DNA of 6,077 nucleotides from Bacteroidales bacterium H10. Its GTDB lineage: Bacteria > Bacteroidota > Bacteroidia > Bacteroidales > Muribaculaceae. The number at the start of each line of letters is the position of its first letter. The first letter of the stretch is position 1. Below are positions 5,390-6,077 of this stretch, one piece after another. Below the pieces are notes generated by a model that worked only from the letters and a program-made list of their open reading frames with translations, was not told the origin of the DNA and did not search any database. The position numbers were made by a program, and so were the translations under genes. The stretch is taken from positions 14,795-20,871 of the forward strand of contig DAAV01000075.1 in NCBI GenBank assembly GCA_001701295.1. Reading direction: 5' to 3'.

Positions 5390-6077
5390 ATGGCAAAAAA
5401 AATTTATACTTTCGGCGCGGGTAAGGCCGAAGGTACAGCCGAGATGAGAAACCTTCTCGGTGGCAAGGGTGCCAACCTCGCCGAGATGAATTTGCTTGGA
5501 ATGCCGGTGCCTCCGGGTTTCACAATCACTACAGAAGTTTGTACTGAATATACCCAGTTGGGCAGAGACGCTGTTGTCGCTGATATCAAAGAAGATGTCG
5601 AAAAAGCCATCGCACACGTCGAGAACCTTACCGGGACAAAATTTGACGATCCCTCAAATCCTCTCCTTGTATCTGTACGCTCGGGCGCACGCGCTTCCAT
5701 GCCCGGTATGATGGACACAGTCCTCAACCTCGGTATGAACGACGCTACGGTAGCCACAATGGCTGAGAAGAGCGGCAATCCCCGTTTCGCATGGGACAGC
5801 TACCGCCGTTTCGTCCAGATGTACGGCGATGTCGTTCTCGGAATGAAACCCAAGAGCAAGACCGACATAGATCCCTTCGAAGCTATCATGGACGAAGTCA
5901 AGGAAGAGAAAGGCGTCAAGCTTGACACTGAACTTTCTGTAGACGATCTCAAAGAACTCGTAGTTCGTTTCAAGAAAGCCGTAAAGGATTATACAGGAAA
6001 GGACTTCCCCGAATCCGCATGGGAGCAGCTTTGGGGTGGTATCTGCGCAGTATTCGACAGCTGGATGAACGAACGCG
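5390..6077 (+). CDS. ppdK: Pyruvate, phosphate dikinase, N-terminal part (cut by window end)
   Basis: PPDK reversibly converts pyruvate, ATP and phosphate to PEP, AMP and pyrophosphate in the cytoplasm; in anaerobes it can serve PPi-linked glycolysis or PEP supply. The first 229 codons are open and run off the window; the family is usually ~870-910 residues, so only the nucleotide-binding domain is seen. The sequence closely follows the Clostridium symbiosum enzyme: [15 protein letters not shown] (19-33, with the ATP-site lysine K26), [12 protein letters not shown] (38-49), [16 protein letters not shown] (95-110, with the ATP-site arginine R97), [12 protein letters not shown] and a later LKELVVRFK stretch. 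The central phosphohistidine domain and C-terminal PEP/pyruvate barrel lie outside. ATG 5390 is set by the family-typical MAKxxYxF start; no Shine-Dalgarno precedes it. Codon use appears richer in C-ending codons than the leader, as in well-expressed genes (impression, not computed). It is divergent from rlmD, with its own promoter and a long leader. Confidence 0.95.
   Translation, partial: MAKKIYTFGAGKAEGTAEMRNLLGGKGANLAEMNLLGMPVPPGFTITTEVCTEYTQLGRDAVVADIKEDVEKAIAHVENLTGTKFDDPSNPLLVSVRSGARASMPGMMDTVLNLGMNDATVATMAEKSGNPRFAWDSYRRFVQMYGDVVLGMKPKSKTDIDPFEAIMDEVKEEKGVKLDTELSVDDLKELVVRFKKAVKDYTGKDFPESAWEQLWGGICAVFDSWMNER

Noticed and set aside
5210..5778. Minus-strand open frames crossing the ppdK start and leader
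   Set aside because: They are antisense to the well-conserved PPDK N-terminus and show no family resemblance.
1..6077. CRISPR array, toxin-antitoxin pair, phage or integrative element
   Set aside because: No direct-repeat array, no mobility or phage gene and no att-like repeats were seen; the genes are core housekeeping types.

Overview
The window looks like an ordinary chromosomal stretch from a member of the Bacteroidales (phylum Bacteroidota), possibly a gut lineage such as Muribaculaceae; the family-level guess is inference. Evidence: no start codon has a well-placed Shine-Dalgarno sequence, three upstream regions carry the Bacteroidota -7 promoter element (TAnnTTTG, here extended to TAnnTTTGCA), and the proteins have Bacteroidales-type features, such as the GMAIGMALSG pore helix of the MscS channel. 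All genes are chromosomal housekeeping types. There are no rRNA or tRNA genes, transposases, integrases, CRISPR arrays or phage genes.

Layout from left to right: (1) a divergent type I-like glutamine synthetase (46-1545, +); (2) a 108-bp gap with a very strong 21-bp palindrome and a candidate promoter; (3) a stand-alone ThiF/MoeB/HesA-family adenylyltransferase (1654-2343, +); (4) a short convergent gap; (5) a leftward pair, rlmD (23S rRNA uracil-C5 methyltransferase, 4969-3515) followed after 6 bp by an MscS-type mechanosensitive channel (3508-2417); (6) a 420-bp divergent intergenic region with back-to-back promoters and a leader that looks structured; (7) the first 229 codons of ppdK (pyruvate, phosphate dikinase, 5390 to the window edge, +).

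The genes do not form one pathway. Glutamine synthetase is nitrogen assimilation, PPDK is pyruvate/PEP interconversion, RlmD is ribosome maturation and MscS is osmotic protection. Only rlmD-mscS looks like an operon. The ThiF-like enzyme has no visible ThiS/MoaD-type partner and lacks the family's zinc cysteines, so its substrate is open.

I see no clearly new multi-gene system. The best leads are non-coding: the roughly 235-nt ppdK leader, with nested complementary segments and two tiny overlapping ORFs, and the long palindrome overlapping the promoter of the ThiF-like gene. Protein-level oddities are the altered metal-ligand spacing in the glutamine synthetase, the missing zinc site in the ThiF-like protein, and a charged insertion of about 65 residues in the MscS cytoplasmic domain.
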